The notes beneath the pieces are model-generated. The model saw only the letters and a list, made by a program, of their open reading frames with translations. It searched no databases and was not told the DNA's origin. From positions 3,038,001 through 3,102,000 of the forward strand of contig NW_024468909.1 in assembly GCF_011745365.1 (NCBI RefSeq): DNA of 64,000 nt, written 5' to 3'. Source of the DNA: Cryphonectria parasitica EP155 (Eukaryota > Ascomycota > Sordariomycetes > Diaporthales > Cryphonectriaceae). A program made the position numbers and the translations under genes. This document shows positions 34,006-46,682 of the stretch, one piece after another; the stretch's first letter is position 1, and every line of letters begins with the position of its first letter.

Positions 34006-36136
34006 ATGAGTGACACAGAGGAGAGCCTATCCCTGTCATCGCCGAGTAGTTCCCGATCATCGTCACCATCCCCGTCCATTGCGACTTCCACGACCAGCAC
34101 CACCAGCTCAACCAACCCACCAAGAAACGAGACGGTCCTCCAAGGCTTCGAGTGGCACGTTCCAGCCGACAACCAGCACTGGAGGCGGCTAGAGCGCGTC
34201 ATTCCCACCCTCGCCCAGCTCGGCGTCAGCTCGCTGTGGATCCCACCAGCCTGCAAGGGCTTCGGCCCAGACAGCGTCGGCTACGATATATACGATCTCT
34301 ACGACCTGGGCGAGTTTGAACAAAAGGGCTGTGTGGCGACCAAGTACGGCACCAAGCAGGAGCTGGCCAGTCTCGCCCATGCGGCCGAGGCACACGGCGT
34401 CGGCGTTGTTTTTGACGTCGTCATCTCTCACAAGGCCGGGGCTGATGAGTTTGAGGATGTGAGGGCTGTGAGGGTGGAAAATTTTGGTGAGTGAGAGTCG
34501 TTGCACAGGAGCTGCTAGAGTTTCTGTTTCCCTTCCTTCCCTCTCTTCCGTGCCCCCCCCCCCCCCCTCCCGGCCCCCCTTCCAAAAAAGAAACAATGTG
34601 ATCCTTTTCTCTCTCTTCTCTTGCTCTCGGTTCATGTCTGTTCTTTTTCGTTGGTCAGAAGTGCTCAAGATTTTGCACTCTTAGATCGCAACGCTGAGAT
34701 TGGTGAATACGAGGCTATTCAGGCGTGGACCAAGTTCGAGTACAAGGCCCGCAACAAGCAGTATAGCTCCTTCACCTGGCACAAAGATCACTTCTCAGGA
34801 GTCGACTACGATGAAAGGACAAAGACTGCGGGGGTGGTCCATAGATTCGAAGGCAAGCAGTGGGCGGTAGACGTCGATTCGGAGCGTGGCAATTATGACT
34901 ACTTGTGAGTTCGGTCGCCCTCTCTGTTCTTGCTCCCTTTTGCGTTCTGACACAACAAATATGTGCTCCTAGAATGTTCGCCAACATTGACCTTGCACAC
35001 CCTGAAGTTCGACGTGAACTCTTCCACTGGGCCGAGTGGCTGCAAGGGCAGCTTCCCATCCGCGGTCTCCGCCTCGATGCCATCAAGCACATGTCCACGG
35101 CGTTCGTCAAAGACTTTGTGAAGCACGCCAAGAAGGTTTGGGGGCAGGAGTGCCTCTTGATGGGTGAGTACTGGGTGCAGGAATCCGACTTTCTCGCCAA
35201 GTATGCAGAGGACATGGATTGTGATGTTCAACTATATGATATCCGCTTGGTTCACAATTTCAGAGACCTCTCCTGGGACCCAAGTCCTGATCTTCGGACT
35301 GTCTTTGATGGAACTCTGGCAAAGATCAGACCGGACCTGAGCGTTGTAAGTCTCCTTGTTGTAAGCTCACCAGTGCGGCTTTCTGTGCTGACATGTTCCG
35401 ATCGACGACCCAGACTTTCGTGGTAAACCACGATACCCAGGAGGGCCAGACTTCCGAGACGCTTGTTGCGCCATGGTTCATCCCGTTGGCCTACTCCCTC
35501 ATTCTCCTCCACATAAAGGGCGGCTTACCCGTTGTCTTCTACGGAGACCTCTATGGCTCCTTTGGACCTTTGGACGAGCGACCTGCCGGTACATACGAGC
35601 CAGCAGATCACGGCCGCCGGCTCATACCGAAAATGATGCTCGCCCGTCAGTCGTACGCTTATGGCCCACAATCCGAATACTTGGACGAGCCTGACTGCAT
35701 CGGCTTTACCCGGCACGGCGACGCTTCTCACTCTGGGCAGGCTGGGCTTGCTGTATTGATGACGTGTCGTGACGAGATGGCGGTGAAGCGGATGTTTGTC
35801 GGCATGCATCATGCCGGCGAGCAGTGGACAGATCTGCTGGGCGAGGTGCAAGGTTCGGTCGAGATCGACTCGGACGGTTGGGCTGTATTTGCCGCCGCGC
35901 CTAGGCGTGTTTCCGTCTGGGTTGATGTTCGTGCGGTTGGTCGAGCTGAGATTGATTCCTTCACCTTGTGAGTCCGGGGGCCCCAGCTGCGACGCGTTCG
36001 TCTTTGAGTGGTCCGCATAGCTTTGCTGACGATTGTTGACAGTGATCATGACATATACGGCTTCGAGAAGCGCAGACCATCGATGCATAATATTGAAGAT
36101 CTTCCCGGGTTGTCGTTAGTACGGTCAAGGCTCTAG
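34006..36136 (+). CDS. Intracellular alpha-amylase, GH13 subfamily 5
   Basis: Exons 34006-34486, 34685-34904, 34973-35345, 35414-35967 and 36043-36136 give 573 residues. There is no signal peptide; the N-terminal 40 residues are Ser/Thr-rich, so the enzyme is cytosolic. The catalytic barrel starts at VLQGFEW. Region I is DVVISH (Asp137, His142), region II GLRLDAIKH with nucleophile Asp269, region III MGEYW with acid/base Glu299, and region IV FVVNHD with Asp365; the catalytic triad is complete. Region I has Ser141 where Asn is usual. In fungi this subfamily (AmyD/Amy1 type) is linked to cell-wall alpha-1,3-glucan synthesis, probably by making or trimming malto-oligosaccharide primers, rather than to starch feeding. 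Introns are 198, 68, 68 and 75 nt; the first contains a 14-base C-run. A TAG at 36134 ends the last exon. Confidence 0.92.
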
Positions 36137-36885
36137 TCCGACGGAGTATCGCCTGCCTTTGACAGTAGGACACGGAACTGGAGGCCCTAGGTTGGGTCTA
36201 TACATCCTTTTAGATATGTTAGATTGCGCTACACATCGTGGGGCTCGGTGGCAAGGAGTTTCGGAGAGAACTCGGTTTTTGGGGGATTTGTTTTTTCTTG
36301 GTTGGCAACAGCATACATAATGTTAATTTCTAATTTCTGCCTCTTCCACGTGAAACCTCTGAAGGTTTTTTTTTCAAGTCATTTCTGAGAATCAAGACAT
36401 GCTGAATCGACATGTGTCTGTCCGTCAGCTCACGCCGATTGGCATTGGATCTTTGCCCTTCTAGGGTCATGATCTCTGGTACCTGAAACGACCTGCGGTG
36501 CTGCATCGTTTTGTCAGGCTCATGCCCAAGTGAATGTCTCGAGAGCGTCGACGAGAGCGTTTCCAACCAACATCGCCTCATATCGGCTTGTGCTTCAGAG
36601 AACTTTGGGTTGAAGTGACAGATTATGAAGGTCCCCACGAGAGCAGTGGTTCCTCAACTGTAACCGGGCCCCCACGGTTGACGCTCCAGCATTAGTAGCC
36701 AGGACCCAGGCCAACGTTGTTCTCGATGGACCATGCGGAATTTTGTGCACGTGTTTTTTGGGGGCTGGCAAGCATCCGCAGGAAGCTGACCACGAAGAGA
36801 GGTTGGCCTCGGCTCTTCTTTTATGAGCGAGAGGGCCGATAGTCTGTTGTAAAAATTGACCAAGAGGTTGGCCTCCTTGATTCTC
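36137..36885. other. Convergent 3' region amylase / snf8
   Basis: About 750 bp between the converging ends of the amylase gene and snf8. Short frames only. A CACGTG occurs near 36765 but lies in 3' sequence and has no evident role. Confidence 0.45.
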
Positions 36886-37740
36886 TCATTCTCCGGAGAA
36901 GATCTCTTGAGCCTCAAGCATGAAGCCAGGCGACCAATACTCCCACTCGATGGCCTGCTTGTCGATCCACAGCATGCCCTCGCCGAGGAGGTCCTCTAGT
37001 GCTGTCTGGGCTCGCGCACGAGGCCAGTGTAGATTGACCATCAACATGGACACGCTGACGTAGCCCAGGACCTGTACAGCCTCGAGGACTGCGCTCTGGT
37101 CCGTGTTTAGCTCCTTGGGGACGGAGCGGATGTACGGCTTGCTGCCGACCTTGATGACGGAGAATGACGAGCCTAAAGGCTTGAGGGTGCCGACAGCTCG
37201 GAGTATGTCGTCCCTTTCAACACACGCACATACAAGTCAGCCCACCGTTGTCGACCCTTGGAAAGGCGAAAAAAAAAGGAGAGAGCAGACTCACTCTGTG
37301 ACCTCCGACGAGCCCTCCATCCGCCCCCTCATGATCCTCTCCCTCACCTTCCTCACCTCGATCAGCCCCCCATTCTCACTCCTCGTCTCGCCGCACACCT
37401 CGACCACCCGCACGGCCAGCTCAAAATAAAAATCGTTGACAGACCTGCCCAGCAGCTGGGCCCAGATGGAGCCGCCGCCCGAGCCGCTGTTGCTGCTGGC
37501 CAGAGGGTCCACGCCGATGGCGGCGCACATGCGGGCAAACTGGGCGCGGAAACTTGGGTTGGAGCGGATGTCCTTGGCGTGCGTCTGGGCGAACTGCTGG
37601 AGCAGGGAGCGGAACACGGAGAGCTGTGTCTCGAGGGCCTGCGCGTTGGTCGAGCGGAGCGTGTTGCCGTGGCTTGCGTACTGGGCCGAGGTGATGCGGC
37701 TGCGGTCGAAGGCGGCGAGACCTACGCCTTTGCGCGACAT
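36886..37740 (-). CDS. snf8: ESCRT-II subunit Snf8/Vps22
   Basis: Core subunit of ESCRT-II, which helps sort ubiquitinated membrane cargo into multivesicular bodies on endosomes. Exons 37740-37295 and 37213-36886 give 257 residues. The N-terminus is the family signature MSRKGVGLAAFDRSRI. Family blocks follow: LETQLSVFRSLLQQFA, AQFARMCAAIGVDPLAS, FYFELAVRVVEVC, then after the intron VTEDDILRAVGTLKPLG (first winged helix), VPKELNTDQSAVLE, LGYVSVSMLMVNLHWPRARA and GMLWIDKQ. A Ser/Gly insertion sits before the IWAQLLG block. The 81-nt intron has a GCTGAC branch. An upstream in-frame extension to 37854 is untypical sequence and was not used. The gene shares a 629-bp divergent promoter with rps16. 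Confidence 0.95.
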
Positions 37741-38369
37741 CTTGAGATAGCAGAATTTACTTTGGTAAGATAGACTTTCTAGGGAGCGAAGGCGAATGGA
37801 AGAGGGAGAAATAAAAAGAAGAAGAAAAAAGGATGAGCAGCGGAAGTTGGTCAATTACTTGGATACAAGATCAGGAAGAAGATTGGGTGGTGAGTTGCAC
37901 GTCAGATCGCACATTTAGAGACAAGGCAATATCGACCGAGGCTGGCTCGACCCCCGAGTAGTCTAAGCACATGAGGCACGAGAAACACTCATTTCAAGAT
38001 CCGCTCAGCAGACCTTAATTAAGTGCTGCTTAGTTGTGAGTGAACAGTGTTGTCCTTTTTTTCTGGTTTTTCTGGTGGCTTTTTTTTTTTTACTTCTTTC
38101 CTCTATTCACTCTCTCCAAGCTTGCATTCAACTACCCCAAGATAGTTGCCGTCGTCACCTCAAGTGAGGTTCACCGTTATCGAGATAAGAGTCACGTGTA
38201 TTGAACTAGTCCTGATTCGGTTAACATCTGACCCGCGCCCACAGTCGAAAATTGTTCTGCCTCACCCACTCGCAACCACCTTCGCAGACCCAAACGAATC
38301 TAGTTGACGACCGCACCCCCCCATCACCCATCGACCATCCGACAAATCCCACAGCCATCAATCGCAAAC
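37741..38369. promoter_or_regulatory. Divergent promoter snf8 / rps16
   Basis: These 629 bp serve both start codons. The rps16 side has a T-run and CT-rich block (about 38058-38120), then a C/A-rich leader, in keeping with fungal ribosomal protein promoters. No perfect ribosomal-protein box was identified. Confidence 0.5.
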
Positions 38370-39327
38370 ATGGCCGCCCCTCAGATGGTTCAGTGCTTCG
38401 GCAAGAAGAGAAACGCGACTGTGCGTATTACCCCTCCACGATGAGAGAAGACACACCCGTACCCTGGACACGAGCGAACGACGTTACTGCCGCGACGACC
38501 GATCGCCCGACAGGCAATGGGAAAGAACGTGTATGCTGACTGGACTTGGGATTTTAAAAACAGGCTGTCGCTCAGTGCAAGGCTGGCAAGGGCCTCATCC
38601 GTGTCAACGGCCGCCCTCTGCAGCTCGTTGAGCCCGCCATCCTCCGCACCAAGGTACGATTTTCTACGCGAAACAACACATCTCGAAAGGCCCCACAGCC
38701 CTTGGAAAGGCTGAAAGCAAAATCATGCAAGGAGAATCGATGGGCGAGGAAGAGGAGGATCTTGATGGGGAGATGAAGTCGTTCCGAAATGGTCTGGGAA
38801 CAGGACGGCTGACGGTTTTCTTCTCGCAATCCAGGTCTACGAGCCTCTGCTGGTTGTCGGTCTTGACAAGTTCGCCCAACTCGACATCCGTGTCCGCGTG
38901 TCCGGTGGTGGTCACACCTCTCAGATCTAGTATGTCGATCCCCATGGAGGTCAGCGTGGAAGTAATTCTCTCTGTCGAGCAATCGAGAGAGAGGCTGATT
39001 TCTGCAGCGGCTCTGTTATTCGCCCAAGGCTCAACGGGATGCTAACATGTGTACAGCGCTGTGCGACAAGCCATCTCCAAGGCTCTGATCGCCTACAACC
39101 AGAAGTACAACTCCCAAATTCATGACGAGAGCGAGCGAACAAAGCAGCAAGGCATAACTAACCACCTTTCTCTGCACAGGTTCGTCGATGAGCACACCAA
39201 GAACACCCTGAAGACCGCGCTCACTGGTTTCGACCGTACCCTCCTCGTCGCCGACAACCGCCGCTGCGAGCCCAAGAAGTTCGGTGGTCCAGGTGCCCGT
39301 GCCAGATTCCAGAAGTCCTACCGTTAA
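38370..39327 (+). CDS. rps16: 40S ribosomal protein S16 (uS9), five exons
   Basis: Small-subunit ribosomal protein whose C-terminal tail reaches the P site. Exons 38370-38420, 38564-38653, 38835-38929, 39057-39104 and 39180-39327 give 143 residues, exactly the family length. Recognisable blocks are [67 protein letters not shown] and the invariant C-terminal [10 protein letters not shown]. The fourth donor is AA|GTACAA, which keeps the conserved Gln-Lys-Phe-Val-Asp-Glu run; reading on instead would insert untypical residues. Introns are 143, 181, 127 and 75 nt, giving more intron than coding sequence, usual for ribosomal protein genes. No convincing snoRNA was found in the introns. Confidence 0.98.
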
Positions 39328-40219
39328 AGCGCCAGCTTCGTTATTCTTTGGGGATGGCGTACCGGCCCGCTGCTGCCACTGCTTCTTTGGCGGTGATGGC
39401 GGTGGTGCTACCGGCGTGGGGAAGATGAGGAAGGGAAGGAAGGAAGGCGACGGCGAAACAGCAAAACCTCAAAGGGGGGCGTTGGTGGGACTGCCGTTGT
39501 GCTTTTTGTTATACTGGCTCTTCTTTGCGTGTGTACGGATTGGGAGTCAAAATGCGAGGAACACCTAACACGGAAGAGGATAAAAGAAAATGATGGGGAA
39601 CCTAGTCTTTTTCTAGACCTGCATTTGCATGGCAAGGCCTCGCCGGGCCGAACAATCAAGGAATTTACGGCAAATGAACACGATCAAAAAACAATCTCTC
39701 GAGCCCACAAAACATCAATTTGAGCATGATGTGACTATGAGGACCAGGAAGAAAAATGGTCCGCCTTGGGGCTGATGATGTGTGATGTGTTCTCCAAGAT
39801 ATAACAGATCTCTACGACGGCGTCCTCTACAGCAAAGGAATGAGCAGCGTGTAAGGCAATAATATACAAACGCACTGGGCTCTAATGCTTTATAGTATGC
39901 AGTACTGGTATGGATTGATTGGTATACCTCGCAAATTCAACGCCTTGGCGCCTTTGCTCCGTCTCCTCTCTGCTTCATGTTTTACATCGTCTCTTCTTCA
40001 TTCTAATCTCGTTATGTTGGACAAAACCCCTTTCCCAATTCATAGTGCAAGTTCTTCATCTCAGGTTGTCGCTCATGCGTGAAAAGAAAATATGGAAAAA
40101 CAGACCCGACATAACTACGATGCATGTAACACCAACATGAATAGAAACCCAACATTATAGCCACTGGCCTTTTCTCACCCCTCTCTCCGTCTTTTCCGGC
40201 TGCTCCCCTGATCTGGGCC
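39328..40219. other. Convergent 3' region rps16 / aar2
   Basis: About 890 bp between converging genes. Short frames only, no motif. It includes the 3' UTRs of both genes. Confidence 0.45.
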
Positions 40220-41986
40220 TCAATGAAAAGACACCAGCCCAACCTCCCGCCCCGTATCATCCAGGTCAACAATCACAGGGCGATACTCATCGTCGTCATC
40301 GTCGTCGTCCTCCTCCTCGTTATACCCCATACCCTCCATCACCCCGTCGCCGTCGTCCTTCTTCCTGACATAGTCTGTCCTCAGGTCCCAGCCGAGCCGC
40401 CAGAGCCAGGCCTCAAGCTCCACAAAGGCCCGGCCCAGGTCACCAAGCCCACTGGCGGCGACACCGTGCTGCTGACCCCCGCGGGGCAGGTCGAGGAGCA
40501 TCTCGTTCATGCGCCGCTTGTACAGCGTCAATGCGTCCCTCAGCTGCCTCTTCTTTCCAGGGATGATGTCCAGGATGCTCGTCGAGCCGCCGTTGCCGCC
40601 ACTGCCGCCATACTCGCCGTCGGCAAGGTTTCTGGCGGGGTCGCTGCTGGCGCCGCCGGCGATATACCTCTCGTCGTAGACCAGCTGCGCGTGCAGGGTG
40701 GTGAGGAAGGAGAGGGCGAGCGGCGGGCGGAGGAGGACGAGCTGGTGGGCGCGGAGCACAATCTTGAGCACGAGGTGCCACCACTGCTCGACGCAGGCGA
40801 GGTTGGAGAGGTGCAGGCCCGCGAGGAAGGTGAGCTGCATCTCGCCTACCAGGTCGGCCGAGTCGACACCCGTCCCAGGCGTGTCGAGGAGGCGGAGGAT
40901 GTCGTGGGATGTGTCTGGAGGACCGGCGGCGGCGGCGGTATCATCGTCATGGCCGCCGCCTTGCAGCACAGCGTGTAGGTCAACATCGCCCTCTGGGAAG
41001 AGAAAGTTCAGTTCGCCGCTGCCGGTGATGGTCTGGTAGGTCTGCGTGGTCTTGGTCTGCGGGAAGCCCGAGTCGCCGGCGGCGGTGTCGGACGTGTCGA
41101 CGAGCCACTCGTCTACGCCGTGCCTTCCTGTGACCCTGGCGAGGAGCCTCTCGCTGATGCACGCGGTCAGCCGCCGCCAGAGCTGTGCGTCGTCATCCCT
41201 TCCTGCTCCTCCTGCTCCTCCTCCTCCTCCTTCTCCAAAGCCGTAGGGCGTGAGCTGCGGGTACAGGCTGGCTACATTGTCCCTGTGGTCGCGCGCCTCG
41301 AAGCTGCTCGCCGGGTCAACCAGCACCTCGTTGAACTTGTCCCACTGCTTAACTCTCACGCGTGCTCTGTCCCCAGCAGCGACAAACCAGTACCCGCACC
41401 GCGACATGGCCTCCGGTGCCGATACCCAGAGGAAGTGGGTCCCTGTCGGGATGTCACGTATGCCCTGGAACCCTCCTGACGCGCCGATCCCAATGGCCTT
41501 GCTGTCGCAGCCCACCGTCGAGTTGGGCGGGAGATCGAGAATGAGGAAGACATCGCCGTTGGGAAGGAATGGTGGCAGCGGCACTTTGGCCTCTTTGTTG
41601 TTGTCACTGCTGGTATCCTGGTCGCTTTCCAGAGGTGGCATCTCTGGGTCGTCGTCATCGGCATCAGGCGCCTGCGTACCTGGTCGCTGTGATGGTGATG
41701 ATCTTGGAGGAGGGTCCATCGCCCTGTGGACCCTGAGGGACCCCAGAGGAAAAGTTCCCACGACGGGGATGGAGACGTGGGATCTCAGCGAGATCTCGTC
41801 GGTGGAAGGTGTGTTGGAGCTGGCCCTGCTGAGCTCGGGGACGCTGGAGCTGCCGCTCAAGGCTGGAGATTCGATTCTGTCCAGATAAATGGTGGGGGAG
41901 GAAGAATCTTCGGGTTGTCGGGTCGTGGCGGATGGTAGATCAGAGCTCGTGTCTTCTTGACTCGCTGGGCCGCCAGCCGAAGCCAT
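40220..41986 (-). CDS. aar2: U5 snRNP assembly factor Aar2
   Basis: Single exon, 588 residues, longer than yeast Aar2 because of Ser/Pro/Asp-rich insertions. By family it binds Prp8 during U5 snRNP maturation and is released before Brr2 joins. The N-terminal AAR2 domain begins around residue 145 with FLILDLPPNSTVGCDSKA and contains GGFQGIRDIPTGTHFLWVSA. The C-terminal helical domain has LVGEMQLTFLAGLHLSNLAC, EQWWHLVLKIVLRAHQLV and FVELEAWLWRLGWDL. The first 140 residues are disordered. A run of Glu then Asp (about residues 562-572) lies near the C-terminus. Gly-rich and Asp-rich insertions in the middle are probably loops. The start is the first ATG of the frame, MASAGG. Confidence 0.9.
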   Translation of the reverse strand: MASAGGPASQEDTSSDLPSATTRQPEDSSSPTIYLDRIESPALSGSSSVPELSRASSNTPSTDEISLRSHVSIPVVGTFPLGSLRVHRAMDPPPRSSPSQRPGTQAPDADDDDPEMPPLESDQDTSSDNNKEAKVPLPPFLPNGDVFLILDLPPNSTVGCDSKAIGIGASGGFQGIRDIPTGTHFLWVSAPEAMSRCGYWFVAAGDRARVRVKQWDKFNEVLVDPASSFEARDHRDNVASLYPQLTPYGFGEGGGGGAGGAGRDDDAQLWRRLTACISERLLARVTGRHGVDEWLVDTSDTAAGDSGFPQTKTTQTYQTITGSGELNFLFPEGDVDLHAVLQGGGHDDDTAAAAGPPDTSHDILRLLDTPGTGVDSADLVGEMQLTFLAGLHLSNLACVEQWWHLVLKIVLRAHQLVLLRPPLALSFLTTLHAQLVYDERYIAGGASSDPARNLADGEYGGSGGNGGSTSILDIIPGKKRQLRDALTLYKRRMNEMLLDLPRGGQQHGVAASGLGDLGRAFVELEAWLWRLGWDLRTDYVRKKDDGDGVMEGMGYNEEEDDDDDDDEYRPVIVDLDDTGREVGLVSFH

Positions 41987-44900
41987 AGTTGTTGATGCGG
42001 ATTCTCAAGAGAGAAAAAGCAAGCAAGACAGTGAAAAAAGGAAGAATGAAAGATGAAGAGAGCTCAAGTTGTGCGTGTGCGTGCGTGTGCTTGCGTGCGC
42101 TCACAAAATCATCTACTGAGTAAGGGGAAATTCAATACAGCAAGACGTAAAACATGTGCTTACTATGATACAATCAAGAGTAACGAATGTGTAATTTTCT
42201 ATCAACTTTGGAGTACTGTTATGAGTCAAGATGTTTTGTCGAGTCAATAAGAGCAATCTCATGTAGACAGAGGGCGTAATCAGTCGCCTTGGTTCTTCCT
42301 CTTGTTGGAAGCTCGTTTCACGCCAGGTCTTTTGGGAGCGAAACTTGATGCTGTCGCCATTCTTTGGGAGAGGGGGGGGGGGCTACGTCATCTCCTCCGG
42401 AGCCTTGTGCCGTATTACCGCCGCATCTCAACCAGAGCGTGTCTTTCTGTTGCACTGCCTTCCTCGCTGAACTGAACCATGGTCCAGGAAAATCATAAAT
42501 GAGGATACTCAAGAGGTGATTTAAATAAAATATTTATAAAAAGGAAACTTTTGAATCATCTATCAGTATTTCACTAGGACTGCTTCATCCTCAGTCTATT
42601 GAAGTTCTCAACATATATTTTGAGCGAATACTGCCACACGATATTTGCTCAAGTACTGCATACCTCTTCCTATAATTACCACCTCGTTCTCGGTCACGGA
42701 AGCCAATACGAACACAATACATACCTCGTGCTCGATTAATGATTTATCCATTTTTGACCTGGTGTGAACAGTCGCCAGCTCGTTATCTCAGGCGATGCCC
42801 GCCCTATTCGATGATGATAATGATAAATATAGATAAAGGAGAGAGAGAAAAGGGAGAGGAAAGGGGGCGGGGGGGGCAATTGCTTTTGCGCACACCAAAA
42901 GCAAAAAGAGTAAAAACAAGGTACACATGCATAAGGCATGGTCTAGAGCAGGACACTGCGCCTACGCTGCAACCTCAGGCCAGGGCATCTGGTGCCATGC
43001 CCGTTCCAAATAAGCATTTGCTGCTCGTCACTTGACCTTTTCACCCCTCTTTTTTCCTATTCTTGAAAGTTTAAGAATGGGGGGCACGACGTGGCCTTAG
43101 AACCAACGGGCAAACCCCACAATCGTGTCATACTATGTACATAGTAGTTGAACGGATTGGTGGATGGATGATGTTGCAATGGGATTATTCTTTTTTGCTG
43201 GTGTGTGCTGTGTACACCACACCACACCATGTACCATTTGCTACCCTGCTCGACAACTGTATTTCTGCCCGAATGTTACCTACTTACTCAGAGTACATAG
43301 TAAGTATACTTGAGGTACTCATCGTGAATAGGGTCACCTGACAGTTTCTTCCAGTTCCCGAATATAGACGATGCTCTCTGTATGAAAGCTGATGCCACGC
43401 GGCCGTTCTGTATTGGCGGGCGGTGAGTGAGCAAAGGAGTGTGTAAGTGCTGTATTTACTTGCTGTATGTACGTGGCCGAAAGAAGTTACCATGGGCATC
43501 GTAGGGAAAGAAGAAGAAAAGAACATCGAATAAGAAAATATTCAGCTCATCTGAAGCCGCGCATGTCTTAAAGAAAGGAGTGGAAGGGAAAAGTAAGTTG
43601 TTTGACTTACACTTTTAGTACCCAACGCACTGTTTCACCAACTCAACCCCCCAACCCCCGGCCCCTGTCCACTTACACGTCTCAACCCTGCTGGGGCTGG
43701 CGTCGATCAGCGACGCGAGAGGGTAACGAGACCCCTGGCCTGACTTACAGTAGATCGTGGAAATGACTTGCAGCCCCTGTGCTTTCCCACCCTTCTGTTC
43801 TGTCATTTCTCACAAATCTTTTTCTTGAACATCACTTACTATAGTACTTCTTCAGCCTCAGCCCCCGGCTCTTTTTAATGATCCCAGCTGCCAAAGAGAA
43901 AGGTTCGGAAAATTCAACCAGCAAGAACGCCCAAAAAAAATATAAGCAAGGGTCAGAGGAATGGGCCGATTGGTGATAAGGAGGGAAAGAAGCAACAACA
44001 AAAATAAAGAAAAAGGAAGAAAAAAAAAGGAAAGAACGATGAAGGGTGCCCAACAACATCCTAGGTTGCCCAACATGCCTCTTACGCACCACCCCTCCCC
44101 CCCCCCGGGTGGCTCCTTCTTCGTCTCTTCTTCTTTCCGTCTTATAAATAAGGAAGCACTTATTTATGGATCATCACTTTGCTTGCATTGCCTGCCTGCC
44201 TGCCCGACTGCCACGCCTACCTGCAGGCATATATGCATGCCTGCCCTCAAACCGCGAAAACAAACGAGAGAGACGAGCAGAAGCAACTTGGAATGACAGA
44301 AGACCCCCCCTGGCCCTGACCATCCCTGGCCGCCTATGGGTACAGTGCGGACGCGCACCCGGGAGCTCGATGTCGTGGTACATACCATAGTACATACTTC
44401 AGACCCTTATTTCCCCCCCCCCCTCCCTCGCAGTACATGGTACATACATATTCAGCTGACAGGTCACGGTGGACAAGAAGTAGGCAGATGCTGGCCAAGT
44501 ACGTATCTTGTACGCATTCGTCACCATGATGGGAGCAAAAAGAGTACGTGGCGGACACGGGAAGAAAAAGGAAAGGGGTTTCTTGCTTCTCATTCCCCTC
44601 TCTTATCCAGATGATAAAATGCTGGCCGAGCAAGAGTGCGAACCTACGCCGCCTCTCCGCCCCAGCCCCTTATCCGTTACCACGCCGGAACTCAAGCCTT
44701 CTCCCCCCTTCCCCGGGGTTAGGCGTGCTAGGCCTGCATAGCTCACAACAGGGCAGCAATTCTCTCATCCTTGTTGCACCTGGCGCAGACAGAGAGAAGG
44801 ACAGAAAGAGACAGAGACAGAGACATGCGATCCTCCAAGGTATGGGTTCGGGATGAGCGGGTCCACTGGCGGGTGGGCGGGCGGCTCGCGGCATCACACA

Positions 44901-45780
44901 GTGACCCCTTCTTCGGATCTGAACAGGAAGAAGGGGTTAAATGGTGGGAGAGAAAGAAAGAAGAAGAGAGGCATACTGACCACAAGAAGCTTCCTCTTAT
45001 GAATGCGCCACTCCTGCGTGCTCGATTCGATTTCTCCGGCTCCATGGTACGAGGCAAGCTGCGAGGACGAGCAGGATATGATTTTGGGAGTGGCGAGAAG
45101 TTTGTTCTGCTCGCGGAATCTGAGTATCATTCGTCCCCGTCCCCGCTCTCCTCCAATTGTTTCGCAAGTCTCGGTGTGCGACAGGATCTCTGGGGTCTCT
45201 GAGGCTTGATGATGATGGGCGAGATGAGTTCAGGTCGCTCAACTCCAGGACTGAAGACATAGACGCAGTATCACCGTTTCCCATCCTCTCGCCTCAGTTC
45301 TTGAAGCTGTAAGGCTGAATAGCTATCATCTGCCAAGAGCGGCGGGGTCGTGTCCAGGAGAGGAAAAGGGAGCCGTGAGGACGCCACGCACAAGGTCCCT
45401 GGATTTTCTTGTCCCACCTCCCGCGGCCAGCGATTCAACAAGCCTTCCCACTCTGACCTAGCATCAACAAATTGGATCTCGTGAGGCTAACGACCAAATA
45501 GAGACCGGGGTGGGGGGAGTGCGGTCTGGTCTGGCCCATCCTACGGTCTTAGCAGGACCACCACACACATCTAACCAATTACCCATCCATATCGGACGGA
45601 GAAAATCAACGCTGAGAGGTTGGGCTCTAACGCAGCCACAACAGCCATACGAGCCACTCAGTGTCAGTTTTCCAAACGAACCAGGCAGAGCGCCCGAAGC
45701 CGACAGCGCGCACCTGCAGGCTCCGCTTTAGCCTGAGGACAACGACGTGGCACCCCAGGTTAGAAAGATCTGCGAAGGCG

Positions 45781-45791
45781 GGAAGAGAGAA

Positions 45792-45840
<49 letters not shown>
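45781..45840. repeat. (GA)n microsatellite
   Basis: About 60 bases of nearly pure GA with a few AA interruptions, ending in GAGAGA before AACAAGAAG. Confidence 0.9.
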
Positions 45841-45842
<2 letters not shown>

Positions 45843-46639
45843 AAGAAGAAACTAAGAGAATGACGTGCCTTAGCCCTTCTTTCTCGTGCCATCATACCCA
45901 AGAAGAGGTCCCGACACGGGGCGCCATCATGCATGCCACGCGCCTCACCTCGAAACTTACTAGTAGGCTCGTTGTAACCCTTTCCCCGTGGGCCTCTCAA
46001 GATGAAGATCAACGAAAGAAACAGAAAAAAACACTGTTGACGGGCAGCAGGGACTATCAGCCGCACAGTAAGTGACGTCCCCAGACTACATTATAAAACA
46101 ATCCAGGTGGCACAGCAGCAGCGGCATGCGAAAGGCCTACGCGATACTGAATCATACCTGTGCAAGGGGCAGGGAGTCCTTCCGAACTGTTTATTTCCTT
46201 TCCTTTATCTTTTGCCTTCGAGTACTGTACTGTACTGTCCCATATGAGTCCCTCCCTTTACTTCCTCCCTTCTTTTCTTCCCCTCCAAACAGATCCCTCC
46301 AAGACCCGGGAAGCTGTGGGGAGTTTTTGGCCCCCCGGAATGGCCGCCGGCCGGGAACCCGAGGTATGGACAAAGTATTTATCATGTCGAGAGGAGGGGG
46401 GGTGTAGGTAGTAGCAGTCTTGAAGTTGTTCTTTTCTCTCCCCGCACACACGAGGTGGAACAGGCACAGGTGTTCTAATAAGGGAAAAAGAAAGAAAAAG
46501 ACACAGAAATGGAAAAAGCACAATCAACGTTACCGCTCGCCCCTCTACTTCCCTCTCCTCCTTACTCAAACTGAGGGCCGTCGATTGTCGCGAGATGCGA
46601 GATGTCGGTACTGAAGAGTGGGGAACGGACAACGAAGCA

Positions 46640-46682
46640 CACACATACACAAAACATACACATACACACACGCACACGCACA
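46640..46682. repeat. (CA)n microsatellite, imperfect
   Basis: Roughly 43 bases of CA dinucleotides interrupted by T and G. It causes a spurious Cys-Val repeat frame on the minus strand. Confidence 0.8.

Noticed and set aside
38421..38563. Possible C/D snoRNA in rps16 intron 1
   Set aside because: A CGATGAG and a CTGA are present, but the C box is imperfect and no terminal stem was seen.
40223..40978. 251-codon frame antisense to aar2
   Set aside because: Opposite the conserved Aar2 C-terminal domain; no recognisable protein.
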